DNA of 64,000 nt from a bacterium. Lineage in GTDB: Bacteria > Myxococcota_A > Bradymonadia > UBA7976 > UBA1532. Positions 19,102 to 28,412 of this stretch are shown here, in pieces. The first letter of the stretch is position 1, and each line of letters starts with the position of its first letter. The translations under genes and the position numbers were made by a program. The notes below the pieces were generated by a model. It was not told the origin of the DNA, did no database searches, and was given only the letters and a program-made list of their open reading frames with translations. The stretch covers positions 35,094-99,093 of the forward strand of contig JAUHYW010000030.1 in the NCBI GenBank assembly GCA_030426085.1, written 5' to 3'.

Positions 19102-20258
19102 GGCTCACCGTCGGGGTCGTCGCCCAGGGTGTAGGGGGCCGAGCGGTCGGCCTCGGGCAGCTCCAGCGAGAAGGACGGCGGGCGCGCGGCGGGCGTATTT
19201 CGAGGCGCGGGGCCCCGGCGGATGATCATCGGCTGCTCGCCCTGCCGGCGCAGGTCGGCCAGGGCGTCGGCCATGCGGGGCAGCGCGCTGCGGGTCTCCC
19301 GGGCGGCCTGGACCAGCTCGCCCACGGCGCCGTCGATCGGAGGCAGCGCGGCGAGCCGGTCGGCGACGGCCGACAGCGCCCCGTCGATGGCGTGCAGGCT
19401 GCGCTCGATGCGCTCGACGGTCTCGGCCTGCCGGTCGAGGGCGGCCTCGGCCGGGGTCTGCTGGGCGAGGCCGGCGAGGTCGAGCCGCTGCACGTAGCCC
19501 GCGCCCAGGTCGCGCTCGATGCGCTCGAGCAGGCGCTTGTCCCGGCCTTCGAGGCCGACCTCGAGCAGCTTGAGCGGCACGACGAGCGCCAGGGCGAGCA
19601 GGGTGGTGTCGAAGGCGATGGCCAGCCCCGAGACCGCCGGGATCAGGGCGGCGAGGTCGTCGCCGACGCCGGTGATGACCCCGTCGAAGCTGGCGATGGC
19701 CCCGGCCATGCCGACGACGGTGCCCAAGAAGCCCGACAGCGGCAGCAGCCACATGGCGGCGGTGAGCGCCCGGTAGTCGTCGTCGACCCGGTCGTGGGCC
19801 CGGTCGACGGCTTGGCGGGCGGCTTCGAGCAGCTCGTCGCGGGTGGGGCGCAGGGCGCGGAAGTAGCTGAAGACGGCGTAGAGCACGTCCCCGGCGAGGG
19901 TGTCCCGCAGGCGCACGAGCACCTCGAGGCGGCCGGCGAGCTCGTCCCGGGCGACGGCGCCGCGCCACAGGAGGCCCCGGCAGGCGTCGAGCGCCCGCCG
20001 CTCGCCGGTCTGCACGACCAGCCGCCGCAGGATGTGGCCCACGCCCCAGAAGAAGAGCGCGACGGTCAGCGGCTGGCTGAAGCCCCGGCGCCAGAGCAGG
20101 GTGTGCAGGCGGCCGTCGGGGGCGAGCGCGTCGACGGCGAAGAAGACCGCGGCGGTGCCGGCGACGGCGCACAGGAGGGGGATGAGGCGGGTCCAGCCGC
20201 CGACGAGCGAGGCGGTGGCCCGCAAGGCGGGCAGGTCTCGGGGGTGGGCGATGTCCAA
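19098..20258 (-). CDS. MotA/TolQ/ExbB proton-channel family protein
   Basis: A 386-residue membrane protein. Hydrophobic segments lie at about residues 25-47, 63-80, 165-190 (MWLLPLSGFLGTVVGMAGAI) and 205-232 (LIPAVSGLAIAFDTTLLALALVVPL). The G-T-V-x-G-M and the A-x-D-T-T motifs are those that line the ion path in ExbB/TolQ/MotA. A long cytoplasmic loop separates the two pairs. The C-terminal 120 residues are helical then Pro-rich. Channels of this type use the proton-motive force to drive a partner; here the coupled gene encodes a VWA protein in place of ExbD or MotB. Confidence 0.85.
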   Translation of the reverse strand: MDIAHPRDLPALRATASLVGGWTRLIPLLCAVAGTAAVFFAVDALAPDGRLHTLLWRRGFSQPLTVALFFWGVGHILRRLVVQTGERRALDACRGLLWRGAVARDELAGRLEVLVRLRDTLAGDVLYAVFSYFRALRPTRDELLEAARQAVDRAHDRVDDDYRALTAAMWLLPLSGFLGTVVGMAGAIASFDGVITGVGDDLAALIPAVSGLAIAFDTTLLALALVVPLKLLEVGLEGRDKRLLERIERDLGAGYVQRLDLAGLAQQTPAEAALDRQAETVERIERSLHAIDGALSAVADRLAALPPIDGAVGELVQAARETRSALPRMADALADLRRQGEQPMIIRRGPAPRNTPAARPPSFSLELPEADRSAPYTLGDDPDGEP

Positions 20259-20328
20259 CGGCGACCTCCGGCGGGGGGACGGCCCCTACAATCGGCCGCC
20301 GGGGGTCATTTGTTCAACCGCGGGCGGT

Positions 20329-23300
20329 TCAGGGGTCGCCGCAGTAGGCCCCGAACTCGTCGGGGATGCACACCATGCCGTTGGCGGCGCAGTTCTCGGT
20401 GAAGTTGATCGGGTACTCGCAGACCCCTTCGCCGTCCTGCTCGACGCACATGCCCTCGCCGAAGAAGCCCACGGTGGTCTCGTCGACGCAGACGTTGGGC
20501 TGCAAGTCGAAGCAGAACACGTCGGCGCAGGGGTCGATGGTGATGGTCAGGTCGACGGCCTGGTCGGCGGTGAAGCCGTTCTGCGACCCGTCGAGGTCGC
20601 AGTGCAGCCAGCTCTGGCCGTTGTCGACGCTGAACCGGAACGCCATGTCGTACGCCCCGGCCACCGCGTTCACCCCGTCGAACCGGGCCTGATACTCGTC
20701 GTTGTCGGGCTCACCCCGCTGGTCGCCGTTCCACCCCGGGGAGTCGATCGCCTGGACCCAGGTCCACTCGGGGTTGCCGTCAGGGTCGGACCCCCGCGGG
20801 CCGTAGCCGCCCTCGGCCCGCAGCCGGGCGTCGAAGTCGACGAACGGCGACTGGTCGGTGATGCCCTCCTCGTAGACGAGGCCGTAGATCTCGTAGGCCG
20901 GCGGGGCGTCGCCTCCGGCCTCCCAGTTGCCGGCCTGCACCGGGAAGGTGAACCGGCAGTAGTCCACGGTGACGTCGACCTCGGGGCACTGGGGGTTGGC
21001 CGCCCCCGGGGTGCCGAAGTTGTCGAGCGCGGGGTCGCCCCCGGGGTCGGCGAAGTAGGGGTCGGCGGCGAGGCACCACTGCACGCCCTGGTCGTTGAGG
21101 TCGGCGTCGAGCGCGTCGGGGTCGAGGCTGATCGCGGCCCCGTTGGCCGCCACGAAGAAGCCGCCGACGTCGTAGTCGAGCACGTCGATGCCCGTCTGGC
21201 CGCAGCTCAGCTCCAGCCGCGATCCGTTGTTGCCGAGCGGGAAGTCGAAGACCTGGGTGACCCCCTGAAGCCCGCCGTTGACCGCGGGGTCGGCGCTGCG
21301 GGCGAGCAGCACGTAGGCCCCGGCGTCGATGGCGAAGTCCAGCGCCAGCGGGTTCGGCTGGCCCTCGGCCTCGAGGGTGCAGCCCTCGAGCACGAGCTGG
21401 CGGTCGGTCGTATTGTACAGCTCGATCCACTCGGCCTGCTCGTCGGCGAGCGCCCCCCGGGGGTTGTACATCACCTCGCTGATGATCACCTCGCCCGCCC
21501 CGGCGAGCGCGTCGGCCGGGATGCAGCGCCCGGCGGCGCACACCTGGCCGATGGCCCCGCAGTCGAGGATCTGGAAGTCGTAGTCGCACACCGGCGCGTC
21601 GCCCTCGAGGGTGCAGGTGCCCAGCTCGTCGTAGATCGCGGCGTTGGTCGCGTCGAGGCACTCGTCCTCGGGCACGTCCACGCAGGGGTTGGGGTCGCAG
21701 GCCCCGACGACGTCCCCGCAGGGCGGGTTGGGCACGCCGGGGGTCCCGAAGTGGGGCGGCGCGCCGTCGAAGTAGGCCTCCTGCGCGTTGCACCACGCGT
21801 CGCCGAAGTCGTTGAGGTCGGCGTCGATCAGGTCGGGGTCGAGCTGGAAGGCCGCCGCGGCCACGCCGCCGGGGAAGCCGGCGACGGCGTAGTCCACCGC
21901 GTCGATGGTCACCACGCCGCAGCGCAGCTCGACGACGTCGCCCCCGTTGTTGAGGCTGAAGTTGAACAGGCCGTTGGGCCCCAGCCCGCCGTTGTTGGCC
22001 GGGTCGTTGGACCGGGCGAACAGCAGGGTGCCGCCCGGCGGGGCGATCAGATCACCGACCGCCAGCCCGTTGGCCCGGTCGCGCACCTCGCAGGCCGAGA
22101 GGTCGAGCGGCTCGTCGGTGGTGTTGACCATCTCGAACCACTCGCCGAACTGCTCTTCGAGCTCGCCTTCGGTGTTGAACATGATCTCGGTGATGACGAT
22201 CTCGCCCGGCGCCGGACCCCGGATCTGGGCGATGTCGCACTGCCCGTCGAGGCAGTTGCCCACCCCGCAGTCCTCCCGGACCTCCTCCGGCTGCAAGCAG
22301 CGCGGCTGGTCGCCGTTCGCCTCGCACACCGAGGGCAGGTAGGTGACGGCCACGTCGCCGTCGCAGAAGGCGGCCGGGGCGTCGGCGCAGGGGTTGGGGT
22401 CGCAGGGGTCGCCCACCGGGCACTCGATGTTGAGCCCCCGGGGGGTGCCGAGGTGCAGCGGGTCGGCGAGGTAGACCGTCTCGGCGAGGCACCAGTTGCG
22501 GCCGACGTCGTTCTCCCCGGCGTCGAGCCGGGCGCTGCTGAGGTTGAGCGAGGCCGCCCGGGCGTCGGGGAACTCGCCCCCGTCGTCGTAGGTGACGGTG
22601 TCGATCAGGGCCCCGCCGCAGCTCAGGGTCACGGTGTCGCCGCCGCCGTTGGTCAGCGAGAAGTCGAAGACGCCGTCCAGGTCGACGAGGCCGCCGTTGA
22701 GCGCCGGGTCGTCGTTGCGGGCGAAGAGCGCGAAGCCCCGGGCCGGGATCTCGACCCCGCCGATGTCGGTGCCGCTCGACCGATCGGCCAGCTCGCAGCC
22801 CTCGAGGTTCAGCGGGCTGCCGGTGGTGTTGTACAGCTCGATCCACTCGGCGTCTTCGTCGGCGAGGGTGCCGTGGGGGTCGTACATGATCTCGCTGACG
22901 ATCACCTCACCGACCACCGGCGGGCGCGAGCCGCCGCAGGCCCCGGCGACGCAGACGGTGCCCCCGCAGTCCTCCCGGATCTCGGGGTACTCGCAGGCGG
23001 CGAGGCCGTCATCGCCCACCGCGCACTCGCCCACCTCGGGGTAGCTCACCGCGGTGTTGTCGTCGCAGAACGCGACCGGCGGCGCGAGGCACGGGTTGGG
23101 GTCGCACGGCGCGACCGGCGGGGTCACCACCAGCCGGCCGGCGTCCTCGACCCGGTAGCCGTCGGACGAGCCGGCGTCGCCGGCGTCGCAGAGCTGCCAC
23201 GTCCGCCCGCCGTCGACGCTGAACCGGAAGGCCACGTCGTACTCGCCGGGGGCCGGCATCACGGCGTCGGCCCGCCACTCGTCGTTGTTCAGCTCGCCGA

Positions 23301-26300
23301 GCGGACCGGCGCCGTCGTACTCGTCGTTGGTGAAGCCGGGCACCCACACCCAGGCCGGGTCGTCCATCGGCATCGTGCCGTCGGGGCCGTAGCCGACCTC
23401 GGCCCGGATGAGGCCGGTGGCGTCGTTGAGCGGGCTCAGGTCGGTCAGGCCCTCTTCGTAGATGCGGCCATAGAACGACTGCACCGTCTGGAACTCGGCC
23501 TCGAGGTCGGTGGGGAACTGCAACCGGCAGAAGTCCACCACGTCGTCGCACGGCGGGTTGGGCGCGCCGGGCGAGCCCCACTGCGCGGGGTCGAGCGAGT
23601 AGCGGGTCCGGGCCGGGCACCAGCTCGCCGGGTCGTCGTTGCCCACGAGGTCGAGCTGGCCGTCGCGCACCTGGATGGCGAACGCCCGCACCGCCGGGAA
23701 GCCGGCGTCCTCGTCGTAGATGACCTGGTCGATGACGATGCCCCCGCACGAGACGCGCAGGGTGTCGTCGGTGTTGTTCAGCCCGAAGTCGAAGGTGCCG
23801 GCCACCTCGATGCCGCCGTTGACCGCGAGGTCGTCGCTGCGGCCGAAGACGGTGTAGCTGCGCGGCTCGAGCACGATGTCGGGGGCCGGGCTCTCGGCGT
23901 TGGCGTCGGCGAACTCGCAGCCCTCGAGCAGCAGCGGCTCGTCGGTGCTGTTGTACAGCTCGAACCACTCGGCGGTGTTGTCGTCGAGGCCGTCGTGGGG
24001 GTCGTACAGGATCTCGGAGATCACCAGATCACCGGGGAACGGCGCCCGGGGCTCGGCGTCGACGCAGGCCCCGTCGAGGCAGCCGAGGGGGCAGCCGACG
24101 ATCTCGCTGGCGTACTCGCAGACCGGGGCCCCGTCCTCCACCGCGCAGGCGCCGAGCGGCGCGTAGATCAGCAGGGTGTCGGCGTCGCGGCACGCGTCGG
24201 CCGGCGGGTCGATGCACGGGTTGGGGTCGCAGGCGTCGACCGGATCACCGACCACGACGTGGCCCGCGTCGGCCGGCTGGTAGCCGTTGATCGAGCCCGG
24301 GTCGCGGTCGCAGTAGGCGTAGCTGCGGCCGTCGTCGACGCTGAAGCGCCACGCCACGTCGAAGCGCCCGGCGGGCAGGGCCGGCAGCAGGCTCAGCCAG
24401 GTGTCGGCGTTCTGGGCGTCGTTGGCCGGGTCGGGCACCGGGTCGAACCACACCCAGGTGGGGTCGACGGCCGGGTCGCTGCCCGCCGGGCCGTAGCCCG
24501 CGCCGGCCCGCAGCCGCACGTCGGCGTCCACCGCCCGGGTGCGATCGGTCAGGCCGGGGGCCACCACCAGGGCGCTGGTCTCGACGTCGGCCCCGTTCAC
24601 GACGTCGACGTCGTCGGGGGCGAGCAGGGTGCAGATGGTGAGGGTGGGGCACGGCGGGTTGGCCGCCCCGGGGGTGCCGTAGTGATCGCCGAGGTCGCCC
24701 TCGAAGTACACCGACCGGGTGCGGCACCAGTTCGCGCCGTCGTCGTTGGCCGCGGCGTCGTACGCCTCGGGGTCGAGCGAGACGCTGTAGGTCGAGGCCG
24801 CGGGGAACCGGTCGCCGGCGTCGTAGACCACCGCGTCGATCTCGACCTCGCCGCAGGTCAGGGCGATGCGGTCGCCGTCGTTGCCCAGGCCGAAGTCGAA
24901 GGTGCCGGCCACCTCGAGCCCGCCGTTGACCGCCGGATCGGCGCTGCGGGCGAGCACGATGTAGGCCCCCGGCGCGAGGTTGATCGCCTCCAGCGGGCTC
25001 TGATTGCCCCCGTCGTCGCCGATGCGGCAGCCGTCGAGGCCCACCTCGCGGTCGCTGGCGTTGTACAGCTCGATCCACTCGGCGTCGCCGCTGTCGAGGT
25101 CGCCGTCGGCGTCGTAGAGGAACTCGGTGACGAGCACCTCCCCCGGTTCGGGCGGCGCGGCGGGCACGAAGCACTGCCCGTCGATGCAGCGGGCGCCGAT
25201 GGGGCAGGCGAGCAGATCCTCGGCGTAGGTGCAGCGGGCCTGCCCGTCGACCGCCTCGCACTGCCCGGGGGGCTGAGGCTCGATGACGCTCAGCCCGTCG
25301 TCCGAGCAGCGGGGCGCGGGCGGCGCGGGGCAGATGAAGCCGTCGCACAGCTCACCGCCGACCGGGATGGCGGTCAGCGCGCCGGCCTGATCGGGCTGGT
25401 AGCCGTCGGTCGAGCCGTCGCCCAGGTCGCAGTAGGTCCAGGTCGTGCCGCCGTCGAGGCTGAAGCGCCACGCGAAGTCGTAGGCCCCGGGGGCCGGCAC
25501 GGTGAGCGTGGTCTGATACTCGTCGTTGTCCGGCTCGCCCCGGGCGGCGCCGTCCCACTCGGGGTTGGGCGCGCCGGCGATCCACTGCCAGCCGTCATTG
25601 CCCATCGGATCGGAGCCGTCGGGGCCGATGCCGGCCTCGGCCATCAGGCCCGGCACGACGTCGATCCCCGGGGTCTGATCGGTGTAGGTGGCCTCGTAGA
25701 CGACGCCATAGACCTCGAACTGCGTATCCTGCTCGGCCCGCACCGACCCGGGAGCCTGGAGCCGGCAGTAGTCGACCGTCGGCGGGGGGCACGGCGTATT
25801 GGCCGCGCCGGGGGTGCCCCGGTTGCCGTCGAAGTACACGTCGCCCAGGGCGGCCGGGCACCAGTTGGGGCCGTCGTCGTTGGCCCCTGCGTCCCGGGCC
25901 TCGGGGTCGAGGCTGATCGAGGCCCCGCTGACCGGAGCGAAGCCCGGCTGGCCGTAATCGACCTCGTCGACGTCGGCCCCGTCGCAGCGCAGCCCGATCA
26001 GGTCGCCCTCGTTGCCCAGGCGGAACTCGAAGATCGCGCCCACCTCGATGTCGCCGTTGATCGCCCGATCGGCGCTGTGCCCGAAGACCAGCCGCTCGCC
26101 GGCCCCGATCAGGCCGCCCTCGAGCACCTCGACGTTGTCCCCGCCGTCGTAGATCTCGCAGCCGCCCAGATAGCGCGGCCCGTCGGCGAGGTTGAGCACC
26201 TCGAACCACTCGGCGTCCTCGTCGCTCAGCGGGTCGAGGGCGTCGTACATGATCTCGGTGATGATGACCTCGCCCGCCGCGGGCAGGGGCGCCAGATCGA

Positions 26301-27471
26301 CGCACGCGCCGCCCTCGCAGCGCCCGCCGGCCGCGGCGCAGTCCCGCCGCTCGACCTCGTCGTGGGTGCACTGCGCCTCGCCGTCGACCGCCTCGCAGGC
26401 CCCGCCGCCGGCGTAGGTCACCGCGACGTCGCCCTCGCAGGCGGGCGGGGGCGCCTCGGCGCACGGGTCGCCGTCGCACGGGCCGGGCAGCGAGACGAGC
26501 CGCCCGAGCTGCTCGGCCTGGAAGCCGTTGTCCGACCCGTCGAGGTCGCACAGCAGCCAGGTGTCGCCGCCGTCGAGGCTGAAGCGGAAGGTCAGGGCGT
26601 AGGTGCCCGGGGCGGGGGCGTCGAAGGTCGCCAGGTACTGATCGTAGCCCGCCGCGTCGGCCGCCTCGGCGCTCCACGCGGGGTCGGCCTCGGCCGCGAT
26701 CCAGACCAGGGCCTCGGGGTCGTCGCCCGCGCCCTCGGGGGCGTAGCCCGCCTCGGCGATCAGGCCCTCGTCGGCGTCGACCCCGTCAGTCAGATCGGTC
26801 AGCCCGGCCTCGAGCACCACCGCCGAGAGGGTGACCGGGGCCCCGGTGAACAGCTCGGCGTCGGCCGGAGCGACGAAGCGGCAGGCGTCGACGCCGGTGT
26901 CGGGCACGCAGGCGCCCTCTTCGCAGACCTCGCGCGGGCCGCAGTCCTCGGGGGTCGCCTCGTAGAGGCACGCGGCCTCGCCGTCCTCGGCGGTGCAGGC
27001 CCCGGCCCCGTAGGTGACCCGCTGGCCTTCGTCGTTGCACTCGGGCTCGGGCGGGGTGTCGCAGACCGTGTCGGCGCAGGGATCGACCGGCTCGCCGCAG
27101 GTGTTGGTCTCGAGGTCGCAGACCTGCTCGCCCTCGCAGTCCTCGTCGCCCTCGCAGCAGCCCTCGATGGGCTCGACGACGCACTCGCCCTCGACGCAGC
27201 GGCCCTCGCCGCAGACCGCGTCGACCGCGCACTGGATGTCTTCGGTGCAGTCGGGTGGGGTGGCGTCGGGGCCGACGTCGGGGTCGGGGCCCGTATCGGG
27301 GTCGGGGGCCATGTCCGGATCGGGCCCCTGGTCGGGGTCGGTGGTCCCGTCCGTCTCCATGTCCACCGCCGGGCCGGTATCACCGCCCGGATCCTCGGTG
27401 TCGTCACACGCGCCGAGGGCGATCGACAACCCGATCGCCCACAGCACCCTCACCCACGCTCTGCGCTGCAT
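20329..27471 (-). CDS. Giant lamin-tail-domain lipoprotein
   Basis: A 2380-residue secreted lipoprotein. Signal and lipobox (IALGAC, Cys22) are followed by a Asp/Pro linker and Cys-rich modules (CCEGDEDCEGEQVCD). The body is a string of alternating domains. Six lamin-tail domains begin with the signature GEVIITEIMYD or a close form and continue with DAEWFEL.N, an asparagine/glycine-rich turn and a final NWC. Five other copies of an immunoglobulin-like domain start with a C-R-L-x-x-P and contain a GYGP-G-D-P loop and a FRFSLDGG..W..CDL strand. Short Cys-rich linkers (CDPNPC..PP) join them. Lamin-tail domains in bacteria are found on surface and adhesion-type or nuclease-linked proteins. The role is probably structural or adhesive. 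The gene is monocistronic or leads the channel-VWA pair, 70 bases downstream. Confidence 0.9.
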   Translation of the reverse strand: MQRRAWVRVLWAIGLSIALGACDDTEDPGGDTGPAVDMETDGTTDPDQGPDPDMAPDPDTGPDPDVGPDATPPDCTEDIQCAVDAVCGEGRCVEGECVVEPIEGCCEGDEDCEGEQVCDLETNTCGEPVDPCADTVCDTPPEPECNDEGQRVTYGAGACTAEDGEAACLYEATPEDCGPREVCEEGACVPDTGVDACRFVAPADAELFTGAPVTLSAVVLEAGLTDLTDGVDADEGLIAEAGYAPEGAGDDPEALVWIAAEADPAWSAEAADAAGYDQYLATFDAPAPGTYALTFRFSLDGGDTWLLCDLDGSDNGFQAEQLGRLVSLPGPCDGDPCAEAPPPACEGDVAVTYAGGGACEAVDGEAQCTHDEVERRDCAAAGGRCEGGACVDLAPLPAAGEVIITEIMYDALDPLSDEDAEWFEVLNLADGPRYLGGCEIYDGGDNVEVLEGGLIGAGERLVFGHSADRAINGDIEVGAIFEFRLGNEGDLIGLRCDGADVDEVDYGQPGFAPVSGASISLDPEARDAGANDDGPNWCPAALGDVYFDGNRGTPGAANTPCPPPTVDYCRLQAPGSVRAEQDTQFEVYGVVYEATYTDQTPGIDVVPGLMAEAGIGPDGSDPMGNDGWQWIAGAPNPEWDGAARGEPDNDEYQTTLTVPAPGAYDFAWRFSLDGGTTWTYCDLGDGSTDGYQPDQAGALTAIPVGGELCDGFICPAPPAPRCSDDGLSVIEPQPPGQCEAVDGQARCTYAEDLLACPIGARCIDGQCFVPAAPPEPGEVLVTEFLYDADGDLDSGDAEWIELYNASDREVGLDGCRIGDDGGNQSPLEAINLAPGAYIVLARSADPAVNGGLEVAGTFDFGLGNDGDRIALTCGEVEIDAVVYDAGDRFPAASTYSVSLDPEAYDAAANDDGANWCRTRSVYFEGDLGDHYGTPGAANPPCPTLTICTLLAPDDVDVVNGADVETSALVVAPGLTDRTRAVDADVRLRAGAGYGPAGSDPAVDPTWVWFDPVPDPANDAQNADTWLSLLPALPAGRFDVAWRFSVDDGRSYAYCDRDPGSINGYQPADAGHVVVGDPVDACDPNPCIDPPADACRDADTLLIYAPLGACAVEDGAPVCEYASEIVGCPLGCLDGACVDAEPRAPFPGDLVISEILYDPHDGLDDNTAEWFELYNSTDEPLLLEGCEFADANAESPAPDIVLEPRSYTVFGRSDDLAVNGGIEVAGTFDFGLNNTDDTLRVSCGGIVIDQVIYDEDAGFPAVRAFAIQVRDGQLDLVGNDDPASWCPARTRYSLDPAQWGSPGAPNPPCDDVVDFCRLQFPTDLEAEFQTVQSFYGRIYEEGLTDLSPLNDATGLIRAEVGYGPDGTMPMDDPAWVWVPGFTNDEYDGAGPLGELNNDEWRADAVMPAPGEYDVAFRFSVDGGRTWQLCDAGDAGSSDGYRVEDAGRLVVTPPVAPCDPNPCLAPPVAFCDDNTAVSYPEVGECAVGDDGLAACEYPEIREDCGGTVCVAGACGGSRPPVVGEVIVSEIMYDPHGTLADEDAEWIELYNTTGSPLNLEGCELADRSSGTDIGGVEIPARGFALFARNDDPALNGGLVDLDGVFDFSLTNGGGDTVTLSCGGALIDTVTYDDGGEFPDARAASLNLSSARLDAGENDVGRNWCLAETVYLADPLHLGTPRGLNIECPVGDPCDPNPCADAPAAFCDGDVAVTYLPSVCEANGDQPRCLQPEEVREDCGVGNCLDGQCDIAQIRGPAPGEIVITEIMFNTEGELEEQFGEWFEMVNTTDEPLDLSACEVRDRANGLAVGDLIAPPGGTLLFARSNDPANNGGLGPNGLFNFSLNNGGDVVELRCGVVTIDAVDYAVAGFPGGVAAAAFQLDPDLIDADLNDFGDAWCNAQEAYFDGAPPHFGTPGVPNPPCGDVVGACDPNPCVDVPEDECLDATNAAIYDELGTCTLEGDAPVCDYDFQILDCGAIGQVCAAGRCIPADALAGAGEVIISEVMYNPRGALADEQAEWIELYNTTDRQLVLEGCTLEAEGQPNPLALDFAIDAGAYVLLARSADPAVNGGLQGVTQVFDFPLGNNGSRLELSCGQTGIDVLDYDVGGFFVAANGAAISLDPDALDADLNDQGVQWCLAADPYFADPGGDPALDNFGTPGAANPQCPEVDVTVDYCRFTFPVQAGNWEAGGDAPPAYEIYGLVYEEGITDQSPFVDFDARLRAEGGYGPRGSDPDGNPEWTWVQAIDSPGWNGDQRGEPDNDEYQARFDGVNAVAGAYDMAFRFSVDNGQSWLHCDLDGSQNGFTADQAVDLTITIDPCADVFCFDLQPNVCVDETTVGFFGEGMCVEQDGEGVCEYPINFTENCAANGMVCIPDEFGAYCGDP

Positions 27472-27595
27472 CCGCTCCCCCGTCGGCCGCTCCGGCGGCC
27501 ACTCCTACCGTCGATTCACGCGCGGATGATGTGGTGACGTGTCGGACCGAGTCAAACGACGGGACGGTGACGGGTCGGGCGGGGCAGAAGCGCGG

Positions 27596-28258
27596 TCAGA
27601 CCAGCATCTTGCGGGCGTCGTCCTGAAACTGCTCGACCGACTTGTCCGGGCGCGGGGGGACCGCCACGCCCCGCTGCGCCGCCGGCCGCTGCCCGATCCG
27701 GTCGACCCAGCCCGCCAGATGATCCAGCCCGTCGAGGTCGACCCCCGACCAGCGGTGGGTGCGCACCCAGCACCAGTTGGCGATGTCGGCGATGGTGTAG
27801 ATCTGCCCCGCCAGCCACGGCTGCTCGGCGAGGCGGGCGTCGAGCACCCCGAACAGCCGGCGGGACTCCCGACGGTAGCGCTCGATGGCGAACGGGATCT
27901 TCTCCGGGGCGTAGCGGGCGAAGACGTTGGCCTGCCCCATCATCGGCCCCACGCCGCCCATCTGGAACATCAGCCACTGCAACGTCGCGTAGCGCCCCTG
28001 GGGGTCGGCGGGCATCAGGCGGCCGGTCTTCTCGGCGAGGTAGACCAGGATCGCGCCCGACTCGAAGACGGTCAGCCCCGCCTCGCGGTCGATGATCGCC
28101 GGGATGCGGCCGTTGGGGTTGATCGCCAGGAACCACGGCTGCTTCTGCTCGTCGGCCGACAGGTCGATCGGGCGGACGGTGTAGGGCAGCCCCAGCTCTT
28201 CGAGGGCGACCGAGATCTTGTGCCCGTTGGGGGTGGCGGCGGTGTACAGCTCGATCAT
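27596..28258 (-). CDS. Glutathione S-transferase family protein (YfcG/Ure2-like)
   Basis: A 220-residue protein with the thioredoxin-fold N-terminal half ([21 protein letters not shown]) and the glutathione-binding signature NPNGRIPAI followed by [15 protein letters not shown], then an all-helical C-terminal half ([17 protein letters not shown] ... ADIANWCWV). The TPNG at the active-site position is typical of the YfcG/Ure2p-like group, which have disulphide reductase activity with glutathione. ATG 28258 starts directly at the first strand, so a longer open frame upstream is not used. It is divergent from the mechanosensitive-channel gene, sharing a 154-base promoter region. Confidence 0.92.
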   Translation of the reverse strand: MIELYTAATPNGHKISVALEELGLPYTVRPIDLSADEQKQPWFLAINPNGRIPAIIDREAGLTVFESGAILVYLAEKTGRLMPADPQGRYATLQWLMFQMGGVGPMMGQANVFARYAPEKIPFAIERYRRESRRLFGVLDARLAEQPWLAGQIYTIADIANWCWVRTHRWSGVDLDGLDHLAGWVDRIGQRPAAQRGVAVPPRPDKSVEQFQDDARKMLV

Positions 28259-28412
28259 CGTGACGACTCCGGTTCGCGGCGCATCGGGACGACACCGGAT
28301 CGATACGTCCGGTCGCGCCGGGGCGTTTCGCGTCGCCGCTCTCCGCGGCGCGCGACGTGTTCTTGACGGCGGCGGCGGTCCGACGTGAAGTCGGAGCGTT
28401 CGGGGAGGATCG

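Noticed and set aside
17938..20258. ZorAB pair of a Zorya defence system
   Set aside because: ZorB needs an OmpA/MotB peptidoglycan-binding domain and ZorC/D/E partners; here the partner has a VWA domain and neighbours are a lipoprotein and a cytochrome peroxidase.
19900..27537. A 2545-codon open frame on the plus strand
   Set aside because: It is exactly antisense to the lamin-tail lipoprotein, lacks domains or a ribosome site, and is composed of Val/Gly/Arg/Asp-rich text typical of the complement of GC-rich coding sequence.
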